Of a stretch of DNA of 64,000 nt, positions 1-7,667 are shown piece after piece. The notes under the pieces are model-generated. The model saw nothing but the letters and a program-made list of their open reading frames with translations. It was not told where the DNA came from and did no database searches. Numbering within the stretch: position 1 is the stretch's first letter; every line of letters begins with the position of its first letter. The translations under genes were made by a program, and so were the position numbers. Origin of the DNA: Lysobacter enzymogenes (GTDB lineage Bacteria; Pseudomonadota; Gammaproteobacteria; Xanthomonadales; Xanthomonadaceae). The stretch is from positions 3,751,001-3,815,000 of the forward strand of contig NZ_CP067395.1 of assembly GCF_017355525.1 (NCBI RefSeq), read 5' to 3'.

Positions 1-513
1 GGCTTCACCCTGCCCGACCACGTCACCCCGATCGCCTGGGCGCTGGTGCTCGGCGGCGTGTGGATGATCGCGGCCGAGCATTTCGCCGCCAAACGCGCCG
101 CCGCGCTCGGCGAGCGCAGCGAGATCACCTGGACGGTCGCGACCCTGGTCGGCATCGCCCAGGTCGTGGCCGGCGTGTTCCCGGGCACCTCGCGTTCGGC
201 CGCGACGATCTTCGTCGCCCTGCTCGCCGGCACCACCTCGCGCGCGGCGGCGACCGAGTTCGCGTTCCTGGTCGGCATCCCGACCATGTTCGCCGCCAGC
301 GGCTACGAGCTGATGGGTGTGATCGGCACCCCGGCCGCGGCGCAGGAAGACTGGGGCGCGCTGGCGGTGGCCTTCGTCGCGTCGGCGGTGACCGCCTTCA
401 TCGCGGTCAAATGGCTGCTGCGCTACATCCAGAGCCATCGTTTCACCGCGTTCGCGATCTACCGCTTCGTGTTCGGCATCGCGCTGTTGCTGCTGATGCC
501 GGCGGGCAGCTGA
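1..513 (+). CDS. uppP: Undecaprenyl-diphosphatase, C-terminal part
   Basis: This is the last 170 residues of UppP (BacA), the inner-membrane enzyme that dephosphorylates undecaprenyl diphosphate to recycle the lipid carrier for peptidoglycan and other wall polymers. The reading frame is open from base 1, so the N-terminal half lies outside the window. The family motif PGTSRSAAT is present (around bases 181-207) and contributes the active-site Ser and Arg. Several hydrophobic helices follow, ending in a final membrane segment (FVFGIALLLLMPAGS). The internal ATG at base 46 is not the true start. The next gene begins 10 bases downstream, so the two may be co-transcribed. Confidence 0.95.
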   Translation, partial: GFTLPDHVTPIAWALVLGGVWMIAAEHFAAKRAAALGERSEITWTVATLVGIAQVVAGVFPGTSRSAATIFVALLAGTTSRAAATEFAFLVGIPTMFAASGYELMGVIGTPAAAQEDWGALAVAFVASAVTAFIAVKWLLRYIQSHRFTAFAIYRFVFGIALLLLMPAGS

Positions 514-523
514 GGAAACCGTC

Positions 524-1057
524 ATGTCCGATCCGCAAGCACCCAACGCCAACGCCGCGCAGTTCGAGCAGGAACTGCTCGAAGACCAGGCGCTGTCGGC
601 CGCCGAGCGCTACGCCTCGTTCCTCGCCGCGGTCGCCGACAGCGGCCGCTTCTGGGTCGCCGAGTCGGGCGAGTACCTGCTGACCCTGTTCGACGGCGAC
701 GGCCAGGAACTGCTGCCGGCCTGGCCTTCGGCCGCGACCGCGCACGCCGCGCTGGCGCAGGCGCGCACGCAGTCGCCGAACCTCGCCGGCTACGCGCCGG
801 CGCCGCGCGAACTGGCCGCCTGGCGCGAGCGCGCCGCCGCGGCGATGGACGAGGCCGGCGTCGGCGTCGGCACGTTTCCGGACCTGGCGATGCAATGCGC
901 GGTGGTCGCGCCGACGCAATTGCTCGAACACCTCGATGCGGTGATCGCCGATGCCGGCGCGGCGGCGGACCAATCCGCGGACGCTGCGCCCGGGCTCGAC
1001 CTCGCCCAGGCGCAGCGCGCGCTGGCGCAGAAGTTCGCCAAGCCCAAGGGCGACTGA
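524..1057 (+). CDS. DUF2750-like protein
   Basis: A 177-residue cytosolic protein of unknown function. The segment from about residue 25 to 75 (AERYASFLAAVADSGRFW, then an LLPAWPS stretch and an alanine-rich helix) has the shape of DUF2750: an N-terminal RYxxFL helix, a W-containing strand and an LPLWPxxxxA motif. The C-terminal 80 residues are longer than the usual domain and rich in Ala and Asp. There is no signal peptide or membrane segment. A GAGGAAA ribosome site lies 7 bases before the ATG and overlaps the end of uppP. The assignment rests on motif recognition only. Confidence 0.65.
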   Translation: MSDPQAPNANAAQFEQELLEDQALSAAERYASFLAAVADSGRFWVAESGEYLLTLFDGDGQELLPAWPSAATAHAALAQARTQSPNLAGYAPAPRELAAWRERAAAAMDEAGVGVGTFPDLAMQCAVVAPTQLLEHLDAVIADAGAAADQSADAAPGLDLAQAQRALAQKFAKPKGD

Positions 1058-1197
1058 GCGCCGCACGCGAGGAAACGCCTGTGCGCAAGCCTGCGCGCGC
1101 CGGTGACGAATCTCGATAGCGCGACCGCTATCGCACATCGGTATCGACGCCGCGCACCGGACTGCTTCACGCTGTGCGCCCCGATACGGAGATCGTC

Positions 1198-2112
1198 ATG
1201 GGCACCGGCATGAAATTCCCGCGCGTCGCCGCGATCGTCGTCGCGCTCGCCTTTTGCGCCGGCCTGGCGCTGGCGTACGCCGCCAGGCCGGGCGGCTACG
1301 GCGCCGATGCCTCGTCCGACCCGACCCTGACCTCGTTGCCGCGGCGCAAGGCCGGCATCGCCGACCTGACCGAATACCCATGGCAGGTGCAACTGGCCAC
1401 GCGCGCCGACGGCAACGCCTTGCCGCTGCTGCAGGCCGATGCGATCAGCCAGATCGAACTGCGCTTCAGCGACCGCAGCATGATGTTCCGCGGCGGCAAC
1501 ACGCATTCGATGGAGTACCGCATCGACGGCGCGCGCATCGTACCCGCTCATGGCGACAGCGACGGCTTCGCGATGACCCTCGCCGGCACCGCGCACGAGC
1601 GCCCGCGCGCGATCGACGACCTGCTGTCCGCGCACCTGCGGCCGCCGTTCGACTACTGGCTGGAAGGCAGCGGCGCGACCCAGCGCCTGTACCTGACCGG
1701 CGCCGACGGCACTCGCTTCATCCTGCAGACGCAGGACGCGGCGTACGGCGCCAAGGCCGAGCAGGTCAGCCTGGAAGCCGAACCCGGACTGCGCGCCTGC
1801 GCGGTCGGCTGCGCAGCGCTGGCGGCGCCGACGCCGAGTTGCCTGTCGGTGCGCAAGCTGCGCTGGGTGAAGTACATGCCGCAACCGGCGTCGGACTGGT
1901 TCCTGCTGCCGAAGCACGCCTTCGACGGGCGCCGTTCCGACCCGCAGCGACGCCAGTTGCTGGACACGCGCCACTATCCGAGCCTGACCGGACAAGCGTG
2001 CTCGCTCGGCGTCTACGTGGTCGACATGGTCACCGACTTCGATCAGATCCCGAAGGTCGAAGTCCATGGCAATACGGTCAGCGCGACGGCGCAACACGAC
2101 GCGCAGCCGTGA
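1198..2112 (+). CDS. Exported DUF4377-type protein
   Basis: A 304-residue protein with one N-terminal hydrophobic segment (FPRVAAIVVALAFCAGLALAYA), probably a signal peptide or signal anchor for the periplasm. The C-terminal part (from about residue 210: SCLSVRKLRWVKYMPQPASDWFLL, ending in VDMVTDFDQIPKVEVHG) is a diverged copy of the DUF4377 domain in the next gene, and the middle part resembles a worn META-like domain. I chose the ATG at 1198 because a GGAG ribosome site sits just upstream. A GTG at 1174 and an ATG at 1210 are alternatives. The function is unknown. It is probably a paralogue of the downstream lipoprotein. Confidence 0.7.
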   Translation: MGTGMKFPRVAAIVVALAFCAGLALAYAARPGGYGADASSDPTLTSLPRRKAGIADLTEYPWQVQLATRADGNALPLLQADAISQIELRFSDRSMMFRGGNTHSMEYRIDGARIVPAHGDSDGFAMTLAGTAHERPRAIDDLLSAHLRPPFDYWLEGSGATQRLYLTGADGTRFILQTQDAAYGAKAEQVSLEAEPGLRACAVGCAALAAPTPSCLSVRKLRWVKYMPQPASDWFLLPKHAFDGRRSDPQRRQLLDTRHYPSLTGQACSLGVYVVDMVTDFDQIPKVEVHGNTVSATAQHDAQP

Positions 2113-2202
2113 GCCCGACCCGCGCCTGAACGCGCAAAACCCCATGCGGCGCGGGCCTGCGTTCATCTGTTTTTCGCGACTCACCCCGGATCATTGCGCC
2201 CC

Positions 2203-3096
2203 ATGAAAATCCAACGCCCCCTGCTTCTCGCCGCCGCGCTGTCCAGCGTCCTGCTCGCCGCCTGCGCCGCGCCTTCGACCAATGCCGGCAAGACCGCCGA
2301 CGCCAAGCCCGACGCGCAGTCGCAAAGCGGCGCCCAGCCCGACACCGGCGCCGCACCGGCCGCGGTCAAGAGCGATCCGGCGCTGGCTTCGTCGGTCGAC
2401 CTGCGCGGCTACACCTGGAACCTCGACACCGCGACCGACGCCGCCGGCAAGCCAATCGCGCTGTTGCAGCGCGAAGGCAAGTACGGCCTCAAGCTGAGCT
2501 TCAGCGGCGACAACCTCGGCGTGTCCGGCGGCTGCAACCACGTCGGCGCGGGCTTCAAGCTCGCCGGCGACCGCATCGACATCGGCGCGTTCCGCACCAC
2601 CCTGATGGCCTGCGAAGACCAGCGCCTGATGCAGATGGACAGCGCGATCAGCGAACAGCTCAAGGGCAGCGCGCGCTTCGCGATCGAAGGCGACGCGCCG
2701 CAGCCGCGCCTGCTGCTGACCACCGCCGGCGGCGCCAAGCTCGTCCTCAGCGGCGAGCCGACCGCGGAAACCCGCTACGGCAGCGCCGGCACGACGATGT
2801 TCCTGGAAGTGGATTCGCAGCTGCGCAAGTGCTCGCACCCGCTGATCCCGAACTACCAGTGCCTGTGGGTGCGCGAGCGCAAGTACGACGACAACGGCGT
2901 CGCGCTCAAGCCCAGCGACGAATGGCATTTCCTGTACCAGAACATCGAGGGCTACACCCACGAAGCCGGCATCCGCAACGTGGTGCGGGTCAAGAAGTTC
3001 GACATCAAGAACCCGCCGGCCGACGCGTCGTCGGTGGCGTACGTGCAGGACATGGTGATCGAAAGCGAATCGGTGCCGGCGCCGAAGTCGAAGTAA
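2203..3096 (+). CDS. META and DUF4377 domain lipoprotein
   Basis: A 297-residue predicted lipoprotein. The signal peptide ends in a lipobox (SVLLAAC, Cys at about residue 22). A low-complexity linker of about 35 residues is followed by a META domain (DLRGYTWNLDTATDA, then SGGCNHVGAGFKL and MACEDQRLMQMDSAI, the conserved GCN and C/M-rich motifs). DUF4377 comes at the C-terminus (QCLWVRERKYDDNG, the YQNIEGYTHEAG core, VKKFDIKNPPADASS). META/HslJ-like domains occur in outer-membrane proteins linked to stress and antibiotic tolerance, but the precise role is unknown. The alternative upstream TTG at 2194 is less likely. A hairpin follows the stop codon. Confidence 0.85.
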   Translation: MKIQRPLLLAAALSSVLLAACAAPSTNAGKTADAKPDAQSQSGAQPDTGAAPAAVKSDPALASSVDLRGYTWNLDTATDAAGKPIALLQREGKYGLKLSFSGDNLGVSGGCNHVGAGFKLAGDRIDIGAFRTTLMACEDQRLMQMDSAISEQLKGSARFAIEGDAPQPRLLLTTAGGAKLVLSGEPTAETRYGSAGTTMFLEVDSQLRKCSHPLIPNYQCLWVRERKYDDNGVALKPSDEWHFLYQNIEGYTHEAGIRNVVRVKKFDIKNPPADASSVAYVQDMVIESESVPAPKSK

Positions 3097-3118
3097 GCCG
3101 CGCCGCCTCGCTTGCTGC

Positions 3119-3148
3119 GGGCCCGGTCGCCGCAAGGCGGCCGGGCCC
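3119..3148 (+). terminator. Hairpin between convergent genes
   Basis: An inverted repeat with arms GGGCCCGG (3119-3126) and CCGGGCCC (3141-3148), extended inward by CGCC/GGCG around a GCAA loop with one G-U pair. It lies between two convergent genes and is followed by a weak T-rich stretch (GTTCGTT). It probably acts as a terminator, possibly in both directions. Confidence 0.55.
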
Positions 3149-3203
3149 GTTCGTTATCGGCTCGGCTGCGAAGGTCGACGCAGGCGAATCTGTGCGCCGC
3201 GCT

Positions 3204-3740
3204 TCAGCGCTTGGCCGCCGCGCGCACCACCAGCGTCTTCGGCAAGCGGTCGTGCCACGCCGCCACGCGCGCGCCGCTGAAGAAGATCGTGAACGGTTCG
3301 AACGGAATCTGCCGCGCGGCGGTGCGTCCGAGCACCTGGGCCCAGCTCGGCGGCCGGCCCTGTACGTCGACCACGCGGGTGCTGGTGACCAGCTTGCCGA
3401 GGGTGACGCCGAAGATGCCTTCCATCGGGACGTAATAGGCGAACTGCACCAGCAGCATGGTCAGCGACATGGTCGGGTTCCACGGCGCGTCCGGCGCGGG
3501 CCGCAGCAGCTTGAGCACGTCGGGGTCGAACGCGGAATACACGCTGAGCCCGCCGAGCACCACCGCGCTGCACACCGCGCTGTCGATCAGCAGGTTGATC
3601 AGGCGCTGGGCGCGGCTGGCGACCACCAGTTCGGCGGCGCGCTCGGCGCGCAGTTCGGACTGCGGCCGCTCGTGGGGGTCGCGCTGCTGGGGGTCGCGCT
3701 GCTGGGGATCGCGCTGGCGGGAATCGTCGGGAAGGTTCAT
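3204..3740 (-). CDS. RDD family membrane protein
   Basis: A 178-residue inner-membrane protein of the RDD family. The N-terminus is a charged low-complexity tail containing QQRDP repeats (residues about 9-20). The RDD core begins with RAQRLINLLIDSAVCSAVVLGG, followed by a second hydrophobic segment (MSLTMLLVQFAYYVPMEGIFGVTLGK) and the conserved LGKLVTSTRVVD loop. RDD proteins have mostly unknown transport-like or ion-exchange roles. It lies 30 bases downstream of the SDR gene on the same strand and may share its transcript. The DNA for the QQRDP tail is a 15-base tandem repeat that could vary in length. Confidence 0.85.
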   Translation of the reverse strand: MNLPDDSRQRDPQQRDPQQRDPHERPQSELRAERAAELVVASRAQRLINLLIDSAVCSAVVLGGLSVYSAFDPDVLKLLRPAPDAPWNPTMSLTMLLVQFAYYVPMEGIFGVTLGKLVTSTRVVDVQGRPPSWAQVLGRTAARQIPFEPFTIFFSGARVAAWHDRLPKTLVVRAAAKR

Positions 3741-3770
3741 GGCGTCGTTCGTTTCGGATCGTGGCGCGGT

Positions 3771-4532
3771 TTACAGCGTGCGGGTCTGGCCGCCGTCGAC
3801 GTCGACGATGGCGCCCTGCATGTAGCTGGCGGCGTCGGAGACGAGGAAGGCGACCACGCGGGCGATTTCTTCCGGCGCGCCGAAACGCGCCACGCCGAGC
3901 GTGCGCGCCAGTTCGGCCGCGGCCGCGGCGGCGTCGAGGCCGCGTTCGCGCGCGATCGCGTCGATGCGGGTCTGGGTGCGTTCGGTGGCGATCGAACTGG
4001 GATTGACCGCGTTGACCCGCACGCCGTCGCGCACGCCGCGGTCGGCCAGGGCCTTGGTCAGGTTCAACAGCGCGGCGTTGACCGCGCCGCCGATCGCGAA
4101 CTCGGCGCTGCCGGTGCGCCCGCCGATGCCGGCGATGTTGACGATCGCGCCGCCGCGTTCGGCCAGCGCCGGCCACGCAGCGCGGCACAGCCGCACCGCG
4201 CCGAAGAATTTCAGGCCGAAGCCGGAGCTCCAGTCGGCGTCGGAAAAGCCGAGGAAATCGCCGCGCGGGGTCGCGCCGGCGTTGTTGACCAGCACGTCGA
4301 GGCCGCCGAAGCGTTCGTGCGCCGCGGCGACCGCGCGCGCGGCGGCCTCGGGTTCGGACAAGTCGGCCGCCAATGCCAGCGCCGGGCCCGGCAGTTGCGC
4401 GGCCAACGCGTCGAGCGCGGCGCCCGAGCGCGCGACCAGCACCACGCTGAGCCCGCCGGCCGACAGCTCGCGCGCGATCGCCGCGCCGATGCCGCGGCTG
4501 GCGCCGCTGACCAAGGCCACCCGCGTACTCAC
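3771..4532 (-). CDS. SDR-fold protein lacking the usual catalytic residues
   Basis: A 253-residue Rossmann protein of the short-chain dehydrogenase/reductase superfamily. The cofactor motifs are intact: GASRGIG at residues 10-16, the acidic AADLS segment at about 55-59 and NNAG at 83-86. The normal active site is not. Aligned without gaps on VNIAG and NAALLNLTKALA, the catalytic Ser, Tyr and Lys fall on Gly135, Gly148 and Asn152, and the fourth residue (Asn) falls on Lys108. The GTG start overlaps the stop of the upstream PEBP gene by four bases (GTGA), so translation is probably coupled. It may be a divergent SDR with another chemistry, or a binding protein. Confidence 0.8.
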   Translation of the reverse strand: MSTRVALVSGASRGIGAAIARELSAGGLSVVLVARSGAALDALAAQLPGPALALAADLSEPEAAARAVAAAHERFGGLDVLVNNAGATPRGDFLGFSDADWSSGFGLKFFGAVRLCRAAWPALAERGGAIVNIAGIGGRTGSAEFAIGGAVNAALLNLTKALADRGVRDGVRVNAVNPSSIATERTQTRIDAIARERGLDAAAAAAELARTLGVARFGAPEEIARVVAFLVSDAASYMQGAIVDVDGGQTRTL

Positions 4533-5155
4533 CCCTTGACCTCCGGGTTGAGCGAATACGTCGCATAGATCGACGCCTGCCCCAACACATGCCCCTGCAT
4601 CGCATTGAGCGCATCGGCCGCGGTGAAACGTGCGTCCAGCGGCAGGCGCTCGACGTCGAGGGCGAAGATGCGGAAGAAATAGCGATGCAGACGCAGATCG
4701 TTCGGCGGCGGGAACGCGCCGTCGTAGCCGTACCAGTCGCCGGCCAGATCCGGATCGGACGCGAACCAGCCGGTGTAGTCGTTGAGGCCCTGGCGCGCGC
4801 CGCTCGGGCCGGCCGGATCGCGCTTGCCGTGCGCGACCACGCCGTCGCTGCAGCTGCCGGCCGCGATCTCGCGCACATCGGCGGGAACATCGGCCACGAC
4901 CCAATGGATGAAATCGCCGCGCACCTGATGTTCGGGAATCTGCACGTCGTCGCGGCCGACCATCTCGGCCACCGTCGGCACGTCCGGGTCGATGCAGATC
5001 AGCACGAACGAACGCGTTCCTTCCGGCACGTCGTCCCAGGCCAGGTGCGGATTGCGGTTGGCGGCGAAGCCGAAACCGTCGGCCGTGGCCTGGCCGGCGG
5101 CGAATTCGGCGTCCAGGCGTTGGCGGTGCTGGAAACTGTTGCTGCGGATCTGCAT
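4529..5155 (-). CDS. YbhB/YbcL-type PEBP protein
   Basis: A 208-residue protein of the bacterial phosphatidylethanolamine-binding (Raf kinase inhibitor-like) family. Visible family features are the SPHLAWDD-like entry (NRNPHLAWDDVPEGTRSF), DPDVPT, a HWVV segment and the C-terminal HRYFFRIFALD strand. No signal peptide is seen, so it is probably cytosolic. The ligand and role of bacterial members are unsettled. The start is well supported by an AGGAGT ribosome site. The leader contains a 24-base perfect palindrome and iterated short repeats. Its stop overlaps the SDR start. Confidence 0.88.
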   Translation of the reverse strand: MQIRSNSFQHRQRLDAEFAAGQATADGFGFAANRNPHLAWDDVPEGTRSFVLICIDPDVPTVAEMVGRDDVQIPEHQVRGDFIHWVVADVPADVREIAAGSCSDGVVAHGKRDPAGPSGARQGLNDYTGWFASDPDLAGDWYGYDGAFPPPNDLRLHRYFFRIFALDVERLPLDARFTAADALNAMQGHVLGQASIYATYSLNPEVKG

Positions 5156-5172
5156 GACGGACTCCTGGTTCG

Positions 5173-5282
5173 AAGCCGGCGTGCGCACGCCGGCTTGGGG
5201 ACGCGGATGGTTCGAAGCGGATTTTCGGAGCGCGCCGGCGGACGCGGATGGTTCGGGTGTTTTGTTCGACGCGGCTGGCTCG
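5173..5282. repeat. Palindrome and direct repeats in the PEBP leader
   Basis: Bases 5173-5196 form a perfect 24-base palindrome, half-site AAGCCGGCGTGC. Upstream of it (on the gene's strand) the 15-mer GACGCGGATGGTTCG occurs at 5200-5214 and 5241-5255, with a degenerate third copy (GACGCGGCTGGCTCG) at 5268-5282. GGTTCGAAGC also occurs twice (5168-5177 and 5210-5219, within a base or two). The block lies between the PEBP start codon and the preceding gene, so it could be an operator or leader structure. It could also be a decayed duplication. Confidence 0.5.
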
Positions 5283-5394
5283 ACGCACGCGCGCGCCGCG
5301 GCGGGCGCGGCGGCGCGGGCGCCCATGATCGCACCCGCGCATGACGACGACCGCGACCGCCGCCGCATCGGCGGCGGCGGCGCGGCGCGCGCGC

Positions 5395-7467
5395 TCAGCG
5401 CTCGGGGTAACCGAGCCGGCGCGCGACCGGGCCGAGCACCGCGAAGGCCTCGCCGAGCGGGCCGGCGTAATCGCGCCAGCGGCCGTTCGGCAGGCGGTCG
5501 CTGATGTCGATCTCCTTCGGCAGCTGCAGGTTCACCCGCAGCGTGTCGGCCAGCACCTGGGCGATCTGCGCCGGGTGTTCGCCGACTTCGTCGAGCTTGA
5601 CCAAACGGTGCGGGAACAGGTTGCCTTCGTGCAGGTCGGCGACCTGCTCCAGGCTGCGCGCCAGCCAGCGCGCGCCTTCTTCCGGCGAGCTCAGGCGGTA
5701 CGGGGTCGGGCTGCCGAACGCCAGCCAGTCCAGCAGCATGTCGCGCGGGTCGCGCACCGCCATCAGCAGGAAGGCTTCGGGCAGGTACGGACGCAGCGCG
5801 CGCAGCAGCGCGTTGTCCCACCACAGCAGCCAGTCGTACACCGGCGCCTCGCCGACGCCGCGCGCGGACAGCGCGGCGCGGTAGAGCTTGACCAGGAACG
5901 CCGGATCCAGGCTGCCGGACAGCAATTCGTCGACCGTGCCGTAGCGCTGCATCGGGTCGCTCGGCGGCTGCGGGCCGAAGCGGTCGAACAGCAGCGGCGC
6001 GCCGGCCAGGCCGAGCACCTGGCCGATGCGTTCGATCTGCGAACCCGGCGCGCCCCACAGCAGCAGGATGCCGCGGCTGCCTTCCGGCGCCTTCGCCAGC
6101 GCCGGCCATTCCTGGCCGGTGCGCGCGCTGATCGGGTTCAGCGGCAGGCGCTGCTCGGTGACTTCGGCGTGCAGCTCGGCCCAGGTCGCGGCGGCGGCTT
6201 CGGGCTGGCCGGCGACGTCGAGGGTGCGGCCGAGCATCTGCCGCAGCTCGCGCTTGACGTTCGGATCCGGGGCCATCCCGATCAGCCGCTCGATGCGCTC
6301 GGCGGCGGCCTCGGGATCGCGTTCGACCAGCGCCTGGACGATGCGCATCTCGGCCTGGGCGTCGCCCGGGCTGAGTTCGGCGATGCGTTCGGCCAGGGCC
6401 ACGGCCTGATCGGTTTCGCCGAGGTGGTCGTGCACGGCGGCGCGCGCTTCCAGCGCGCCGAGATTTTCCGGCATGGCTTCGCGCCAGCGCGCGATCACCG
6501 CCAGCGCCGACTCCGACGCGAACGGTTCCAGCGCGACCCGCGCGCGCCACAGCTGCGGCGTCTGCGGCTGCGCGGCGAGCGCGGTTTCCAGCGACTGCAC
6601 CGCTTCGTCGAAGGCGTCGTTGCGGCGCCAGGCTTCCATCGTCGCGTCGAGCGTGCGCAGGTCGGCCGGATGCTCGGCGAAGGCGCTGCGCAGGAAACGC
6701 AGGGCGCGGTCGTTGCGGCCGGCGTCGAGTTCGACTTCGCCGGCCCAGCGGCGCACGCCGAAGTCGGCGCCGTCGCGTTCGGCCAGCGGCGCCAGGCGGT
6801 CGGCGGCGTCGACGAAGCGCGACTGGCGGCGCAGCAGTTCGGCCAGCAGCAGCGGCAGGGTCGGCTGGTCGGGATTGAGCTCGGACAGGCGCTGGAAGCA
6901 CTGCTCGGCGAAGGCGAGGTGGTCCTTGGCGAGGTACGCGAAACCCAGCGCGTGCAGCACCTGCGGGTCGTCCGGCGCGACCGAGCCGGCCTGGCTCAGC
7001 ACCGCCAGGGCGCGGTCGGGATCGCCGCGGCGCAGCGCCAGCATGCCGACCACCGCGGCCACGCGCGGATGGTCCGGGGCGATGCGCGCGGCGGTGCGGG
7101 CGAGCCGCTCGGCTTCGTCGAGGTCGCCGTGCAGCACCGCCAGCTGGGCCTTGATGATGTAGGCGGGGAAGGTGTTCGGGTCCAGGCCGATGGCTTGCGC
7201 CAGCGAGGCCTGGGCCTGGTCGAGCTGGCGCCCGTCGAGCAGCGCGCCGGCGCGCTCCAGGTGCAGCTGCGCGTCCTCGGGCGTCAGGCCGATGGCGCGG
7301 TCGAGCGCGGCCACGGCGGCCTCGCCCTGGCCGTCCAGGCGCAGCGCGGCGGCGTGCAGGCGGTGGGCGCTGGCGTCGTTGGGCTGCTCGCCGACGAGCT
7401 GCTCGGCGCTGGCGAGCGCCTGAGCCGTGTCGCCGCGGCGCAGGGCGTCGAGGATGGGTTCGTACAT
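5395..7467 (-). CDS. TPR protein with sulfotransferase-like domain
   Basis: A 690-residue protein. Residues 1 to about 420 are tandem tetratricopeptide repeats with the spacing and A/G/P pattern of TPR helices (for example DPQVLHALGFAYLAKDHLAFAEQCFQRLSELNPDQP). From about residue 455 there is a sulfotransferase-like domain: a hydrophobic strand with a loop (GILLLWGAPGSQIERI) where a PAPS-binding loop would be, and MAVRDPRDMLLDWLAFGS, which matches the 3'-phosphate-binding R-D-P-R-D region. The first loop does not have the usual PRSGTT sequence, so catalysis is uncertain. There is no signal peptide. Similar TPR-sulfotransferase fusions are common in Xanthomonadaceae, but their substrate is not known. 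Confidence 0.75.
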   Translation of the reverse strand: MYEPILDALRRGDTAQALASAEQLVGEQPNDASAHRLHAAALRLDGQGEAAVAALDRAIGLTPEDAQLHLERAGALLDGRQLDQAQASLAQAIGLDPNTFPAYIIKAQLAVLHGDLDEAERLARTAARIAPDHPRVAAVVGMLALRRGDPDRALAVLSQAGSVAPDDPQVLHALGFAYLAKDHLAFAEQCFQRLSELNPDQPTLPLLLAELLRRQSRFVDAADRLAPLAERDGADFGVRRWAGEVELDAGRNDRALRFLRSAFAEHPADLRTLDATMEAWRRNDAFDEAVQSLETALAAQPQTPQLWRARVALEPFASESALAVIARWREAMPENLGALEARAAVHDHLGETDQAVALAERIAELSPGDAQAEMRIVQALVERDPEAAAERIERLIGMAPDPNVKRELRQMLGRTLDVAGQPEAAAATWAELHAEVTEQRLPLNPISARTGQEWPALAKAPEGSRGILLLWGAPGSQIERIGQVLGLAGAPLLFDRFGPQPPSDPMQRYGTVDELLSGSLDPAFLVKLYRAALSARGVGEAPVYDWLLWWDNALLRALRPYLPEAFLLMAVRDPRDMLLDWLAFGSPTPYRLSSPEEGARWLARSLEQVADLHEGNLFPHRLVKLDEVGEHPAQIAQVLADTLRVNLQLPKEIDISDRLPNGRWRDYAGPLGEAFAVLGPVARRLGYPER

Positions 7468-7667
7468 GTGACGTGCTTCGCGCTGGATAAGAGGGGGGAT
7501 TGTAGGGGTGTGCGCGGTTTTGCGCTTTTTGCCCGGTTCGGCGGCTTCGGGCGGGCGCGCAGCGGGAGCGGGCGCTGCCGGGCGAACGCGCAGCGGTACC
7601 GGCGCACGGCGGCGGCGCGGACGCCGGCCGGGCGCGGCCCGGCGATGGCCGATCGGCGCGGCAGCGC

